64,000 bases of DNA from Carboxylicivirga sediminis (GCF_018156225.1 NZ_JAGTAR010000003.1:1-64000), one strand, 5' to 3'. Counted from the first letter of the stretch, positions 17,110-26,821 are shown. Notes: a model not told the origin generated them from the letters alone. Translations and numbers: made by a program.

Positions 17110-17952
17110 ATGAGACAAGTACTAACCTTCGCCATCATTGCCATTATCACCATCAGCTGTAGCACAAATCAGGATGATTGGTATCAAATCCAGCAGCTCG
17201 ATAAGCGCACTTATATTATTTCCGAGCCCCATAGTTCGCAGCGTAACTCCAGCTTTTTAATCATCGGTGAGAAAGAGGCCATATTGCTGGATGCCGGCAC
17301 AGGCGAAAACGGCAAGCAGAGCATGGCACAGGTGGCCGATTCGCTCAGTCCGGTGCCGGTTACCTTGCTCCTGTCCCACTTTCATTTCGACCACATTGGC
17401 GGCGCTTCTGATTTTCGTAAAGTTGGCCTTGCGGCACTTCCATTTCTTGCAAATCGCCTGTCTGCCGATAGTATTCTGGTACTTACTAAAACTGAAGTAT
17501 TAAGTAATGACACAGTGAGCCTAAAAATTGATAGGCTATACCCTGTTGGCGAAGCCATTGATTTAGGTCATCGTAATATAGAACTGCTTCACACACCCGG
17601 CCATTCAAAGGCCTCCATTGCGCTTATCGACCATGAGCAGCGATACCTCTTTACCGGCGACTTAATCTACAACGACCTGTTGCTGGTTAACAACTGTGAG
17701 GCCTACCTGCAAAGCATCAATACCATATATAAGCATAGCAATCCCGACTATCGTATATTTGGCTCACATGGCACTCCCGAGGTCGACTATGCACACCTGG
17801 CAAAAGTAAAAGAGGCTTTAACAGCCTACCTGGCAGACGACGATTCTTTTGACTCTAAAAAGAACATCAGTTTCTTTGGCACTCCTAAACAGGTCTATCA
17901 AAAAGGAGATGTAGCCTTTATGGTGGGTTATAGCGATGTGTTTGATCATTAA
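17110..17952 (+). CDS. MBL-fold metallo-hydrolase lipoprotein
   Basis: A 280-residue metallo-beta-lactamase-fold hydrolase anchored as a lipoprotein (MRQVLTFAIIAIITISC, Cys17). The zinc-binding motif SHFHFDHIGG supplies His90, His92, Asp94 and His95; further ligands are the His in HTPGHSKAS, the Asp in TGDLIYND and the His in GSHGTPE, so both metal sites look complete. The substrate is unknown; relatives include glyoxalase II-like and lactonase-like enzymes. Its 5' leader is duplicated upstream (16261-16396), with an orphan lipoprotein gene in between. Confidence 0.88.
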   Translation: MRQVLTFAIIAIITISCSTNQDDWYQIQQLDKRTYIISEPHSSQRNSSFLIIGEKEAILLDAGTGENGKQSMAQVADSLSPVPVTLLLSHFHFDHIGGASDFRKVGLAALPFLANRLSADSILVLTKTEVLSNDTVSLKIDRLYPVGEAIDLGHRNIELLHTPGHSKASIALIDHEQRYLFTGDLIYNDLLLVNNCEAYLQSINTIYKHSNPDYRIFGSHGTPEVDYAHLAKVKEALTAYLADDDSFDSKKNISFFGTPKQVYQKGDVAFMVGYSDVFDH

Positions 17953-18071
17953 AACTACATAAGTGTTATTGAACCATTTTCTAAAACCACCAATTGTTTT
18001 CCTTAAAAATCAGAAACTGACAAGTCGAGAATTACTCACTGCAATCGCATTAAAAAACTGTTTTTTTTCAA

Positions 18072-18234
18072 CTCAAGCCGTTGAGGCTTCACCTTTTTGA
18101 CTTCAGCTCAAAAAGGTGAGAAAAAAGCCGCCGACTAAAGTACTTGTTTACCCATTAAGGCAACGCTTCTGGAAAAATTTAAAGATTTACAGCTTGGGAG
18201 CAAATTTTTCTTTCCTCCGCTTTTGCCAATGGGT
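18072..18234. repeat. Composite palindromic repeat element
   Basis: About 160 bp of non-coding DNA with three inverted repeats: a small CTCAA/TTGAG hairpin at 18072-18085, a perfect 12-bp stem at 18089-18119 (TCACCTTTTTGA, 7-nt loop), and a long imperfect inverted repeat at 18150-18234 whose ends are ACCCATT and AATGGGT. No ORF. It fills most of the gap between the MBL-fold gene and rarA and may be a dispersed repeat or MITE. Confidence 0.55.
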
Positions 18235-18343
18235 CCCAAACTACGTTACTTATGTCGGTAAAGCGTATAAAAAAACATCATTATTCTAAAGTCGATTACC
18301 GTGGAGTATTTCATTCTGCTGCTGCAGGCAATTTTGAAATTTG

Positions 18344-18351
18344 TATTTTTG
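18344..18351 (+). promoter_or_regulatory. -7 promoter box of rarA
   Basis: TATTTTTG, 21 bases before the preferred rarA ATG at 18372. It supports that start over an in-frame ATG 40 codons upstream. Confidence 0.45.
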
Positions 18352-18371
18352 GGTTCTTAAAACAAAGATGC

Positions 18372-19652
18372 ATGAGTGGATATCCTCCCCTGGCCGAGCG
18401 GATGCGGCCAACAAACCTGGAACAATACATTGGTCAGAAGCACCTGGTTGGCAAAGGCGCTGTGCTGCGTAAGATGCTTGATCGCAAAGTGATTTCGTCC
18501 ATCATTTTATGGGGGCCTCCGGGAGTTGGTAAAACCACCCTGGCCAAAATCATCTCCAAGCAACTTGAGCGCCCCTTCTTTGTGCTGTCGGCCATCAATT
18601 CTGGGGTGAAGGATGTGCGTGAAGCAATAGAAAAGGCGCGTAAGGCCCGTTTTTTCAGTTCGCCCTCTCCCATCCTGTTTATCGATGAGATACACCGCTT
18701 CAGCAAGTCGCAGCAGGATAGTTTGCTGGGTGCTGTAGAAGAAGGTGTGGTAACGCTGATTGGCGCCACCACCGAAAACCCATCGTTTGAAGTTATTTCG
18801 CCGCTCTTGTCGCGTTGCCAGGTATATGTACTCAAAGCCCTTGAAAAAGAGGATTTGCTCGAACTGGTGGATAAAGTGCTCAGCGAAGACATTCTTTTAA
18901 AGGAGAAGAACATCAAGGTTAAAGAAGACACCGCCTTACTGCGCTATTCGGGTGGCGATGCACGCAAGCTGCTCAATATACTCGAATTGGTGACCAATGC
19001 TGAGATAAGCAGCGAAACGATTGAGATTACCGATGAATTGGTCACTACACATCTGCAACAAAACCCGGCCCAGTATGATAAAAATGGCGAGATGCATTAC
19101 GACATTGTATCGGCTTTTATCAAATCCATCCGTGGCAGCGACCCAAATGCAGCCGTATATTGGTTGGCCCGCATGGTGGAAGGTGGCGAAGATCCCAAAT
19201 TTATTGCACGTCGACTGATTATTTCTGCCTCCGAAGATATTGGACTAGCCAATCCCAATGCGCTGCTTCTGGCTACCAACTGTTTCGAAGCCATTAAGAT
19301 GGTAGGCTGGCCCGAGGCCCGTATCATTCTGTCGCAGGTAACCATTTACCTGGCCACCAGTCCCAAAAGTAACTCGGCCTATCAGGCTATTAAAGATGCC
19401 CAGTCGATCGTTAAACAAACCGGTAACCTGCCGGTGCCGCTGCACCTGCGCAATGCGCCCACCAAGCTCATGAAAGAGCTTAACTACGGTAAAGAGTATT
19501 TGTATGCGCACTCCTATCCCAATAATTTTGTGGAGCAGGATTACCTGCCCGATGAGCTCCAGAAACAGCAGATTTATCATCCGCAAAACAACCCGCAGGA
19601 AGCCAAGGCTAATGAACGCATGCAGTTTTTATGGAAAGACCGGTATAAGTAA
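18372..19652 (+). CDS. rarA: Replication-associated recombination protein A (AAA ATPase)
   Basis: RarA (MgsA) is a DnaX-like AAA+ ATPase acting at stalled replication forks together with SSB and the recombination machinery. From ATG 18372 the product is 426 residues, the normal family length, starting MSGYPPLAERMRPTNLEQYIGQ. Walker A is GPPGVGKTT, Walker B is FIDEIHRF, followed by the sensor region GATTENPSFEV and the C-terminal clamp-loader-like and tetramerisation part (HYDIVSAFIKSIRGSDPNAAVYWLARM). An upstream in-frame ATG at 18252 would add 40 residues with no family counterpart. Monocistronic. Confidence 0.95.
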   Translation: MSGYPPLAERMRPTNLEQYIGQKHLVGKGAVLRKMLDRKVISSIILWGPPGVGKTTLAKIISKQLERPFFVLSAINSGVKDVREAIEKARKARFFSSPSPILFIDEIHRFSKSQQDSLLGAVEEGVVTLIGATTENPSFEVISPLLSRCQVYVLKALEKEDLLELVDKVLSEDILLKEKNIKVKEDTALLRYSGGDARKLLNILELVTNAEISSETIEITDELVTTHLQQNPAQYDKNGEMHYDIVSAFIKSIRGSDPNAAVYWLARMVEGGEDPKFIARRLIISASEDIGLANPNALLLATNCFEAIKMVGWPEARIILSQVTIYLATSPKSNSAYQAIKDAQSIVKQTGNLPVPLHLRNAPTKLMKELNYGKEYLYAHSYPNNFVEQDYLPDELQKQQIYHPQNNPQEAKANERMQFLWKDRYK

Positions 19653-19895
19653 TAATGTAGCTGAGTATAAACAAAATTTAAAACGCTGAGACGCAAAGAC
19701 GCGGAGTTCTTTTACCTCAACCATAAACTTTGTTACTTTGTGGTAGAAAGGTCCGAAGCCCGAAAGTCCGCTGCAGAATACTGATCGCAGCTTTAGAAGC
19801 ACCTTGTAAGTAAAGATGCGAGCCACAGAAACTCATTACTCACTACTGACCACTCACTACTGACTAATTTAATTTAATATGTCAGTGGCTTTGCC
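19653..19895. repeat. Repeat-bearing intergenic region
   Basis: No gene. It holds a short AACGCTGAGACGCAAAGACG sequence of a kind I recall between Bacteroidota genes, and a 13-bp tandem repeat ACTCACTACTGAC at 19838-19850 and 19852-19864. Confidence 0.4.
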
Positions 19896-19903
19896 TATTT
19901 TTG
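19896..19903 (+). promoter_or_regulatory. -7 promoter box of kdsA
   Basis: TATTTTTG about 55 bases before the preferred kdsA ATG. No good -33 element is visible. Confidence 0.4.
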
Positions 19904-19957
19904 TACTTGCAATTAAAACAACCCCCGGACTTTCAAGCTCTGGACTATTTAACGACC

Positions 19958-20779
19958 ATGGATATAAATAAGATACCGAAGATTAAACATACCGATAGTG
20001 GCAACTTTTTCCTGCTGGCCGGACCTTGTGCCATTGAAGGTGAAGAGATGGCCCTGCGCATAGCTGAGCGCATTGTTGAAATCACTAACAAGCTGCAGAT
20101 ACCATACATCTTTAAGGGCTCATACCGTAAAGCCAATCGTTCGCGCATCGATTCATTCAGTGGTATTGGCGATGAAAAAGCGTTGAAGATTTTGCGCAAG
20201 GTGAGCGAGACATTTGATGTGCCTACGGTTACAGACATACATGCGGCCGAAGAGGCGGCCATGGCTGCCGAATATGTAGATGTATTGCAGATACCAGCCT
20301 TCTTATGTCGCCAGACCGACCTGTTGGTGGCCGCAGCTAACACTGGTAAGGTGGTTAACATTAAAAAAGGACAGTTTCTGAGCCCCGAATCAATGGTGTT
20401 TGCCGTAAATAAAGTGAGAGACAGCCATAACAACCAGGTGATACTCACCGACCGTGGCACCATGTTTGGTTACCAGGATATGATTGTTGATTACCGTGGC
20501 ATCCCTGCCATGAAGCAATTCGATGTACCGGTAGTGCTGGACATCACCCACTCGCTGCAGCAACCTAATCAATCAAGTGGTGTGACAGGTGGTAAACCCG
20601 AGCTGATTGAAACAGTAGCACGCGCAGGTATTGCTGTTGGTGCCGATGGGCTGTTTATCGAAACACATTTTGATCCGGGTAATGCCAAATCAGATGGTGC
20701 CAATATGCTGCACCTCGATTTACTGGAAGGCCTGATGACTCGTCTGGTTGAAATCAGAAAAGTGGTCAATACATTTTAA
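19958..20779 (+). CDS. kdsA: 3-deoxy-8-phosphooctulonate synthase
   Basis: KdsA condenses phosphoenolpyruvate and arabinose-5-phosphate to KDO-8-phosphate, a precursor of the lipopolysaccharide inner core. The product from ATG 19958 has 273 residues, starting MDINKIPKIK, with the family motifs GPCAIEGEEMA, FKGSYRKANRSR, QIPAFLCRQTDLL, DRGTMFGY and LDITHSLQQPN. A longer reading from a TTG is unlikely. The metal-site cysteine expected in metal-dependent forms is not at the N-terminal position (the sequence has AGPCAI, common to both types), so I do not assign metal dependence. A bidirectional terminator follows. Confidence 0.96.
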   Translation: MDINKIPKIKHTDSGNFFLLAGPCAIEGEEMALRIAERIVEITNKLQIPYIFKGSYRKANRSRIDSFSGIGDEKALKILRKVSETFDVPTVTDIHAAEEAAMAAEYVDVLQIPAFLCRQTDLLVAAANTGKVVNIKKGQFLSPESMVFAVNKVRDSHNNQVILTDRGTMFGYQDMIVDYRGIPAMKQFDVPVVLDITHSLQQPNQSSGVTGGKPELIETVARAGIAVGADGLFIETHFDPGNAKSDGANMLHLDLLEGLMTRLVEIRKVVNTF

Positions 20780-20799
20780 GTCAGGAGAAAAAATATTTG

Positions 20800-20833
20800 A
20801 AAAGCGTCGAACCGAAGGTTACGGCGCTTTTTT
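20800..20833. terminator. Bidirectional terminator kdsA / histidine kinase
   Basis: An interrupted hairpin (AAAAGCG...AACC pairing with GGTT...GCGCTTTT) with a T-run, between convergent genes. Confidence 0.7.
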
Positions 20834-23051
20834 ATTGATCAGTTAATGGCAGGTAGACTTTTATTTCGGTGCCCACTCCCACTTCACTTTCCACCTCTAT
20901 TCGCCCATCATTCTTTTCTACCATATCCAGCGACAGGTGCAATCCCAAACCGGTTCCTTTTTCCTCTGACGTTCCGGAGGTAGTCATATAGCTACTGATG
21001 TTGAACAGTGTTTTTATTTTTTCAGGACGTATGCCAATACCAGTATCCTTAACCGACAATATTACAAACTTACCATCGATAACAGCATCGCATCGCACCT
21101 CACCTTTGGGATTGGTGAACTTAATAGCATTATGAATCAGGTTGCGCACCACAAACTTCATCATATCAAGGTCTGCATATGCCACTTCCATTTGCTGTAC
21201 CTGATTGATGAGCTCAATCTGTTTGTTTTCGGCCTGTATGGTATATTGTTCGAACGCCATATCAACCAAATTTCTTAATCGGAAAAATTGTGGATTAACG
21301 GTCATCTGCCCCAACTGGCTTTTGGCCCATATCAACAAATCATCCAATAGCTTATAGACATTTTCGCTACTCAAGGCTATCTGCTCGATATAGGACTTAA
21401 TCTCTTCTCTGCTGTAATTATCCAAGTTGTTTTTCAACAGCCCTGAGAACCCAAGAATACTATTGAACGGATTCTTAATATCATGCGCAATTATCGAAAA
21501 CAGTTTATCTTTTGTGGCATTCAACTCTTTCAGCTTTTCTTCCCGCTCTTTTAGCTGAAGCTCTGTCTCCTTCTTTTTGGTACTATCGGTGATAATACCA
21601 ATGATCTCTATAATTTCGCCGTTTACATCTTTAATAGGCGACACATGCAAATCACCCCAAAAAGTAGTATTATCGCGTCTTAATATTTCCAGCTCAAGGT
21701 TATAATCATTGACTTCACCGGATAACAGTCGCTGAAAGTTTTGCTCAGCTATAGCCGCCCACCGGGGATGGACAAACTCCAGGTGTTCACATGCGTAAAT
21801 CTCCTCCTTACTATCGTATCCCATCATCTTCTGAAAGCGCTCATTCACCAGTACAAAGCGTCCGTCAGGTGACACCACGCCTATGCCAGCCACCGTACTA
21901 TTTACTACTGCATCCAATTTATTCCGATGCTGAATAAGTTCCAGCTCTGATTTCTTCAACGGTGTTAAGTCCATACCCACCGATTGGTATTCAAATATTT
22001 CACCATCCGAATCTACCAGGGCGCGGTCCAGCCAGCGCATCCATTTGGTTTTGCCACCTTCCAGTACCAACTGATGCTCTACCACACTAATGGGATTTTC
22101 GGCCGTTAGCGATTTAATGGTACGTTTTGCACGCTGCTTCTCTTCATCCGGATACCAATCATAAATATTACGTCCAATCAAATCTTCACGCTGTACCTCA
22201 AAGGTTTTGCAATATTCTTCATTGGCATAAATAAGCACGCCGTCTTTGTCAAAACGACTGATGAGAGCCGGTGCATCTTCCACCAACGAAAAGTAACGCT
22301 CCTCACTTGCCTCCAAGGCCTGTATCGTTTGTCTGTAGGGCGATACATCATAAAAAAACAGACATACGTTATCCTTTCCAAAAGGAAAGCTCCGATAGCG
22401 CACATGCTTGCCAATATCTTTCAGATGCGATTCAAAAGATGACTTGCGGGATAATACCTGTGCCAGGCGCTCCTGGTCCATTTTATAATCTGGCAATATA
22501 TCACTCACTTTCAGCCCTACCAAACCAAGTCTGCCCACAACTATCCCAGCTGAAGGATTAGCCCTTGTAACCCTGAAATCAACAACCTTGTCGTGCTCAT
22601 AAATTGGCTGAAGAATAGCTATACCGACGGGCGAATTATCAAATAATTCATCCAGGAAACTGTTATCACGGTCGAGCTGTAGCTGCAGCTCACGTTGACG
22701 GGTGATATCCTCTTTGACGGCAATAAAACCAGTTAACCGGCCATTGTCATTCTTCACCGGACTAATAACCGCTTTCTCCCATATAAAATCACCCGACTTG
22801 GTAATATTCTTGAAGAGTCCACGCCAGGTTTCACCATTTTTTATGGTTGACCAGAGGTTATGATAGTAAATAGCATCGTGATAATCACTTTTAAAAAGGC
22901 GCGGAGTTTTCCCAATTACTTCCTCTCTCGAGTAGCCGTACTTTTCTACAAAACTATTGTTCACATAACGGATCATCCCCCGATTATCCGTTAACACAAC
23001 AATACTTTCCGAATAGTCTAATGCCGTAATGAGTTCATCCCTTATTTGCAT
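20832..23051 (-). CDS. Multi-PAS sensor histidine kinase
   Basis: A 739-residue hybrid of sensory domains and a histidine kinase, without transmembrane segments, so it senses cytoplasmic signals. There are four PAS-type modules at roughly residues 5-125, 130-245, 250-370 and 380-500; the first starts ALDYSESIVVLTDNRGMIRYV and has PAC segments such as GFIAVKEDITRQREL. The HisKA H-box FSIIAHDIKNPFNS has its phosphoacceptor His near residue 523, followed by the N-box NLIHNAIKF, G1 DTGIGI and G2 GTGLGL. All catalytic boxes look intact. No response regulator is adjacent, so it is an orphan kinase. Signals cannot be told from sequence. Confidence 0.93.
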   Translation of the reverse strand: MQIRDELITALDYSESIVVLTDNRGMIRYVNNSFVEKYGYSREEVIGKTPRLFKSDYHDAIYYHNLWSTIKNGETWRGLFKNITKSGDFIWEKAVISPVKNDNGRLTGFIAVKEDITRQRELQLQLDRDNSFLDELFDNSPVGIAILQPIYEHDKVVDFRVTRANPSAGIVVGRLGLVGLKVSDILPDYKMDQERLAQVLSRKSSFESHLKDIGKHVRYRSFPFGKDNVCLFFYDVSPYRQTIQALEASEERYFSLVEDAPALISRFDKDGVLIYANEEYCKTFEVQREDLIGRNIYDWYPDEEKQRAKRTIKSLTAENPISVVEHQLVLEGGKTKWMRWLDRALVDSDGEIFEYQSVGMDLTPLKKSELELIQHRNKLDAVVNSTVAGIGVVSPDGRFVLVNERFQKMMGYDSKEEIYACEHLEFVHPRWAAIAEQNFQRLLSGEVNDYNLELEILRRDNTTFWGDLHVSPIKDVNGEIIEIIGIITDSTKKKETELQLKEREEKLKELNATKDKLFSIIAHDIKNPFNSILGFSGLLKNNLDNYSREEIKSYIEQIALSSENVYKLLDDLLIWAKSQLGQMTVNPQFFRLRNLVDMAFEQYTIQAENKQIELINQVQQMEVAYADLDMMKFVVRNLIHNAIKFTNPKGEVRCDAVIDGKFVILSVKDTGIGIRPEKIKTLFNISSYMTTSGTSEEKGTGLGLHLSLDMVEKNDGRIEVESEVGVGTEIKVYLPLTDQ

Positions 23052-23203
23052 TTTCCCCAGATCTCACCCATGCAAATAAGTAAAAATGATAGTAAAACGC
23101 AAACTATTAAGCAAATATGTTAATAATACGTTCGTGTACCAAACAGTATTTAAACTGTGCTCTTAAACCTGTCAAATCTCACTTTCTAATATCCGGGATT
23201 TTA

Positions 23204-23211
23204 TATATTTG
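23204..23211 (+). promoter_or_regulatory. -7 promoter box of the first C69 dipeptidase
   Basis: TATATTTG, 38 bases before the start codon; matches TAnnTTTG. Confidence 0.45.
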
Positions 23212-23248
23212 TGTCAGAACAAACATTTTCACTTAATATTTTATTGAT

Positions 23249-24910
23249 ATGATGAAAAGATTTATTGCATTAATGGGTGTTGCAGCCATGCTGTTACATA
23301 TAACACCTGCTAATGCCTGTACCAATGTATTGGTGACCAAAAATGCGTCGGTGGACGGTTCCACTATGATTTCTTACGCAGCTGACTCTCATGATTTATA
23401 TGGTGAGTTGTATTTTTGGCCGGCTGCCACCTACGAACCTGGCACTATGCTTAAGGTTAATGAATGGGATACCGGTAAATACCTTGGTGAGATTCCTCAG
23501 GCCAGTCAAACATACACCGTGATTGGCAACATGAATGAGCACCAGCTTACCATTGCCGAAACAACCTTTGGTGGTCGCTCAGAATTACAGGATAAAAATG
23601 GTTTAATTGATTACGGTAGCCTTATTTATATCACACTTCAGCGTGCCAAAACAGCGCGTGAAGCCATCCAGGTGATGACTGATCTGGTAGCCGAGCATGG
23701 CTATTACAGCTCAGGCGAATCATTTTCTATTGCCGATAAAGATGAAGTATGGGTGATGGAAATGATTGGTAAAGGTGAAAACAACAAGGGTGCTGTTTGG
23801 GTAGCTGTACGCATCCCTGATGGTTATGTATCGGCCCACGCCAACCAGGCACGTATTACTACTTTCCCATTAAAAGACAAAGAGAACTGCTTGTATTCGG
23901 AAGATGTTATCTCATTTGCCCGTGAAAAAGGCTATTTTGATGGTAAAAACAAAGACTTCAGCTTTGCTGATGCCTATGCGCCGCTTGACTTTGGTGCAGT
24001 TCGCTTCTGCGACGCCCGTGTTTGGAGTGCTTTCAACATTATGAACCCTGCTGATATGGGTAAATATGAGGAATATGCCTTAGGTAATTCAACTGAAAGA
24101 ATGCCATTATACATTAAGCCTGATCGTAAGATTTCGCACCGCGATGTGATGAACATTATGCGTGACCATTACGAAGGAACAGCACTTGACATGACTAAAG
24201 ATGCCGGTGCAGGACCTTATGCGAAGCCATACCGTTTCCGTCCGTTAACATGGGAAGTTGATGGTGAGAAGTATTTCAATGAGCGCGCCATTGCCACTCA
24301 ACAGACAGGTTTCTCTTTTGTAGCACAAATGCGTAACTGGTTGCCTGACCACATTGGTGGTATCCTTTGGTTTGGTGTGGATGATGCTGCATCAACTGTT
24401 TACATGCCTATGTATGCCGGTATGACAGCTGTGCCTAACTGTCTGGCAAAAGGTACCGGTGACCTGCTAAACTTCACTTGGGATGCTTCTTTCTGGGTGT
24501 TTACATTTGTGAGCAACCAGGCTTATGGCCGATACAGCCACATGATTGAGGACATCAAAAAGGTACAAACGGAGCTGGAAGATAACCTTACGTCTTTCAC
24601 AGCTGCCATTGACCAGTCGGCAAAAGCCTTGTATGATCAGAATCCTGAACTGGCTCGTCAGTTCTTAACTGATTTCTCCATCAACCAAGCTGAACTGGTA
24701 ACCGAAAGATGGCGTAAACTGGGTGAATTCCTATTAGTGAAATACAATGATGGTAACCTGCACGAAGAAGAAAATGGCGTATTTAAGCGCAATGAGCACG
24801 GTAACCCAGCTCACGCTAAATTCCCTGGTTACTCGCAAGACTATTACAAAACAATCGTTAAAGATGCCGGTGACCATCTTAAATTAAGAGATCTACCTGC
24901 TGAGAAATAA
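23249..24910 (+). CDS. C69-family dipeptidase, exported
   Basis: A 553-residue Ntn-hydrolase of peptidase family C69 (dipeptidase A type), cleaving short peptides. A signal peptide (MMKRFIALMGVAAMLLHITPANA) is followed directly by Cys24 in ACTNVLVTKNASVDGSTMISY; in this family the N-terminal Cys exposed by processing is the nucleophile, so signal cleavage before Cys24 would create the active enzyme. Other family blocks: AETTFGGRSEL, SVSAHANQARI-like VSAHANQARITTF, DARVWSAFNIM and NWLPDHIGGILWFGVDDA. A paralogue lies at 42430-44010. Periplasmic peptide degradation for nutrition is the likely role. The start may be the second Met. Confidence 0.92.
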   Translation: MMKRFIALMGVAAMLLHITPANACTNVLVTKNASVDGSTMISYAADSHDLYGELYFWPAATYEPGTMLKVNEWDTGKYLGEIPQASQTYTVIGNMNEHQLTIAETTFGGRSELQDKNGLIDYGSLIYITLQRAKTAREAIQVMTDLVAEHGYYSSGESFSIADKDEVWVMEMIGKGENNKGAVWVAVRIPDGYVSAHANQARITTFPLKDKENCLYSEDVISFAREKGYFDGKNKDFSFADAYAPLDFGAVRFCDARVWSAFNIMNPADMGKYEEYALGNSTERMPLYIKPDRKISHRDVMNIMRDHYEGTALDMTKDAGAGPYAKPYRFRPLTWEVDGEKYFNERAIATQQTGFSFVAQMRNWLPDHIGGILWFGVDDAASTVYMPMYAGMTAVPNCLAKGTGDLLNFTWDASFWVFTFVSNQAYGRYSHMIEDIKKVQTELEDNLTSFTAAIDQSAKALYDQNPELARQFLTDFSINQAELVTERWRKLGEFLLVKYNDGNLHEEENGVFKRNEHGNPAHAKFPGYSQDYYKTIVKDAGDHLKLRDLPAEK

Positions 24911-24931
24911 TCCAAGTAGTTATAGATATAC

Positions 24932-24962
24932 AAAAAAACCTCGCTCCCGGCGAGGTTTTTTT
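24932..24962. terminator. Bidirectional terminator C69 dipeptidase / fhs
   Basis: AAAAAAACCTCG and CGAGGTTTTTTT arms around CTCCCGG; strong in both directions between convergent genes. Confidence 0.85.
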
Positions 24963-24983
24963 ATTGGTGTAAATTGATTGTAT

Positions 24984-26684
24984 TTATGATAATCCGGTAA
25001 TCACGCCGTTCTCATCAATATCCATTCCCTCTGAGGCCGGTACAGCTGGCAAACCTGGCATACGCATCATCTTACCAAGGATTGGAATAATGAAACCGGC
25101 CCCCGCAGCTATCTCAAACTCACGAACCGTCACGGTAAATCCTTTAGGACGTCCAATCAGTTTCTCATTATCTGAAAACGACTTTTGTGTCTTTGCCATA
25201 CAGATTGGCAGCTTATCGAGTTCAAGACTCTCAATCTTTTTAATATCAGCCAATGCCTGTTTAGAGAAGTCTACCCCGTCTGCCCCGTAAATTTCGCGAG
25301 CAATGGTCTCTATCTTTTCTTTAACTCCCAGGTTGTGGTCATAAAGCTGTTTAAAGTTGTTGTTATTACTTTCTACTTCCTCAACAACAGCCTGTGCCAA
25401 AGACATGGCACCATCGCCTCCCATTGCCCAGGCTTTGGTTGGCACTGCTTTAACGCCTAATTCAGCACATAGTGATTGTAGCAACACCACCTCTTCCTCT
25501 GTATCTGAAATAAAATTGTTAATCGACACAACCGGATTAAGGCCAAACTTCTGGGCATTTTCGATGTGCTTGGCCAAGTTCTCAAACCCTTTTCTAACAC
25601 GATCGCAGCTAGGCGTATTCAATTCATTGGCAGGAGCACCACCATGATGACGTAACGCGCGAATAGTAGCGACAATAACCATCGCCTTTGGCTTCAGACC
25701 ACCAGCAACACATTTTATATTCAGGAATTTTTCGGCGCCTAAATCAGCACCAAACCCGGCTTCTGTTACCACATAATCCGACAACGACAATCCCATTTTA
25801 GTGGCAATAATCGTATTGGTTCCCTGTGCGATATTAGCAAAAGGTCCTCCATGAATAATGGCTGGATTTCCCTCAAGCGTTTGAACCAGGTTAGGCTTAA
25901 TAGCATCTTTTAAAAGCAATGCCATGGCTCCTTCTGCATTCAGTTCACGTGCATATACTGGTTTTTTGTCAAAGGTGAAACCGATGAAAATATTACCCAG
26001 GCGGCGTTTCAAATCAGCAATATCAGTAGACATACACAGGATGGCCATAATTTCGGAGGCTGCTGTGATATTAAAGCCATCCTGTCGTGGAATACCATTT
26101 GGCGTTCCCCCCAAGCCAATGACAATATCGCGTAAGGTCCTGTCATTCATATCAATCACACGCTTCCAGATAACGGTGCGCGGATCAATATTCAAGCTTC
26201 TTGCTTTGCTCTGGATGTTATTATCGATGAGGGCTGCCAATAAGTTGTTAGCCTTCTCAATGGCACTGAAATCGCCTGTAAAATGCAGGTTGATATCCTC
26301 CATAGGTACTACCTGTGCATGACCGCCACCAGCTGCACCACCTTTGATACCAAAGACAGGACCTAGAGAAGGCTCGCGCAATACAGCTGTTGCCTGCTTC
26401 CCAATTTTATTCAAGCCTTCGGTCAAGCCAATTGAAATGGTGGTTTTACCTTCGCCCGCCGGTGTAGGTGTTAATGCTGTTACCAATACCAGGTTATTGG
26501 CGTTTACTTTACTATCATCAATCAGATGCAGTGGCAGTTTAGCCTTATACTTCCCATAAAGCTCCAGTTCATCTTCTGAAATATTCAGCTTTGCAGCAAT
26601 TTTTGATATGTGCTGCATTTGGGCAGCCTGTGCAATTTCTAAATCACTTTTAACCTCACGGGTATTGTTAATCGGGTTGCTCAT
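24984..26684 (-). CDS. fhs: Formate-tetrahydrofolate ligase
   Basis: Fhs makes 10-formyltetrahydrofolate from formate, ATP and tetrahydrofolate, feeding one-carbon metabolism. The 566-residue protein has the ATP-binding P-loop TPTPAGEGKTTISIGL, the block PSLGPVFGIKGGAAGGGHAQV, and FNITAASEIMAILC and GGAPANELNTPSC, all typical. Length is normal (about 555). It is monocistronic, with a -7-like box at 26755-26762. No folD or glycine-cleavage gene is nearby. Confidence 0.97.
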   Translation of the reverse strand: MSNPINNTREVKSDLEIAQAAQMQHISKIAAKLNISEDELELYGKYKAKLPLHLIDDSKVNANNLVLVTALTPTPAGEGKTTISIGLTEGLNKIGKQATAVLREPSLGPVFGIKGGAAGGGHAQVVPMEDINLHFTGDFSAIEKANNLLAALIDNNIQSKARSLNIDPRTVIWKRVIDMNDRTLRDIVIGLGGTPNGIPRQDGFNITAASEIMAILCMSTDIADLKRRLGNIFIGFTFDKKPVYARELNAEGAMALLLKDAIKPNLVQTLEGNPAIIHGGPFANIAQGTNTIIATKMGLSLSDYVVTEAGFGADLGAEKFLNIKCVAGGLKPKAMVIVATIRALRHHGGAPANELNTPSCDRVRKGFENLAKHIENAQKFGLNPVVSINNFISDTEEEVVLLQSLCAELGVKAVPTKAWAMGGDGAMSLAQAVVEEVESNNNNFKQLYDHNLGVKEKIETIAREIYGADGVDFSKQALADIKKIESLELDKLPICMAKTQKSFSDNEKLIGRPKGFTVTVREFEIAAGAGFIIPILGKMMRMPGLPAVPASEGMDIDENGVITGLS

Positions 26685-26754
26685 TTATTCTGTTGTTTTT
26701 TATCTGTAATTGCTGAACCGGCAACATCATGCTGGTCATTAAAAAATGAAGTCG

Positions 26755-26762
26755 CAAAAATA
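26755..26762 (-). promoter_or_regulatory. -7 promoter box of fhs
   Basis: TATTTTTG on the minus strand about 70 bases upstream of the fhs ATG. Confidence 0.4.
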
Positions 26763-26821
26763 GAAAAATTGTGAAATAAATAAGCCTTAAAAAGTCAATG
26801 CTTAATACTGATTTTACTCAC

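Noticed and set aside
26685-26821. A folate or other riboswitch upstream of fhs
   Set aside because: The leader has no strong paired architecture or recognisable conserved core that I can identify.
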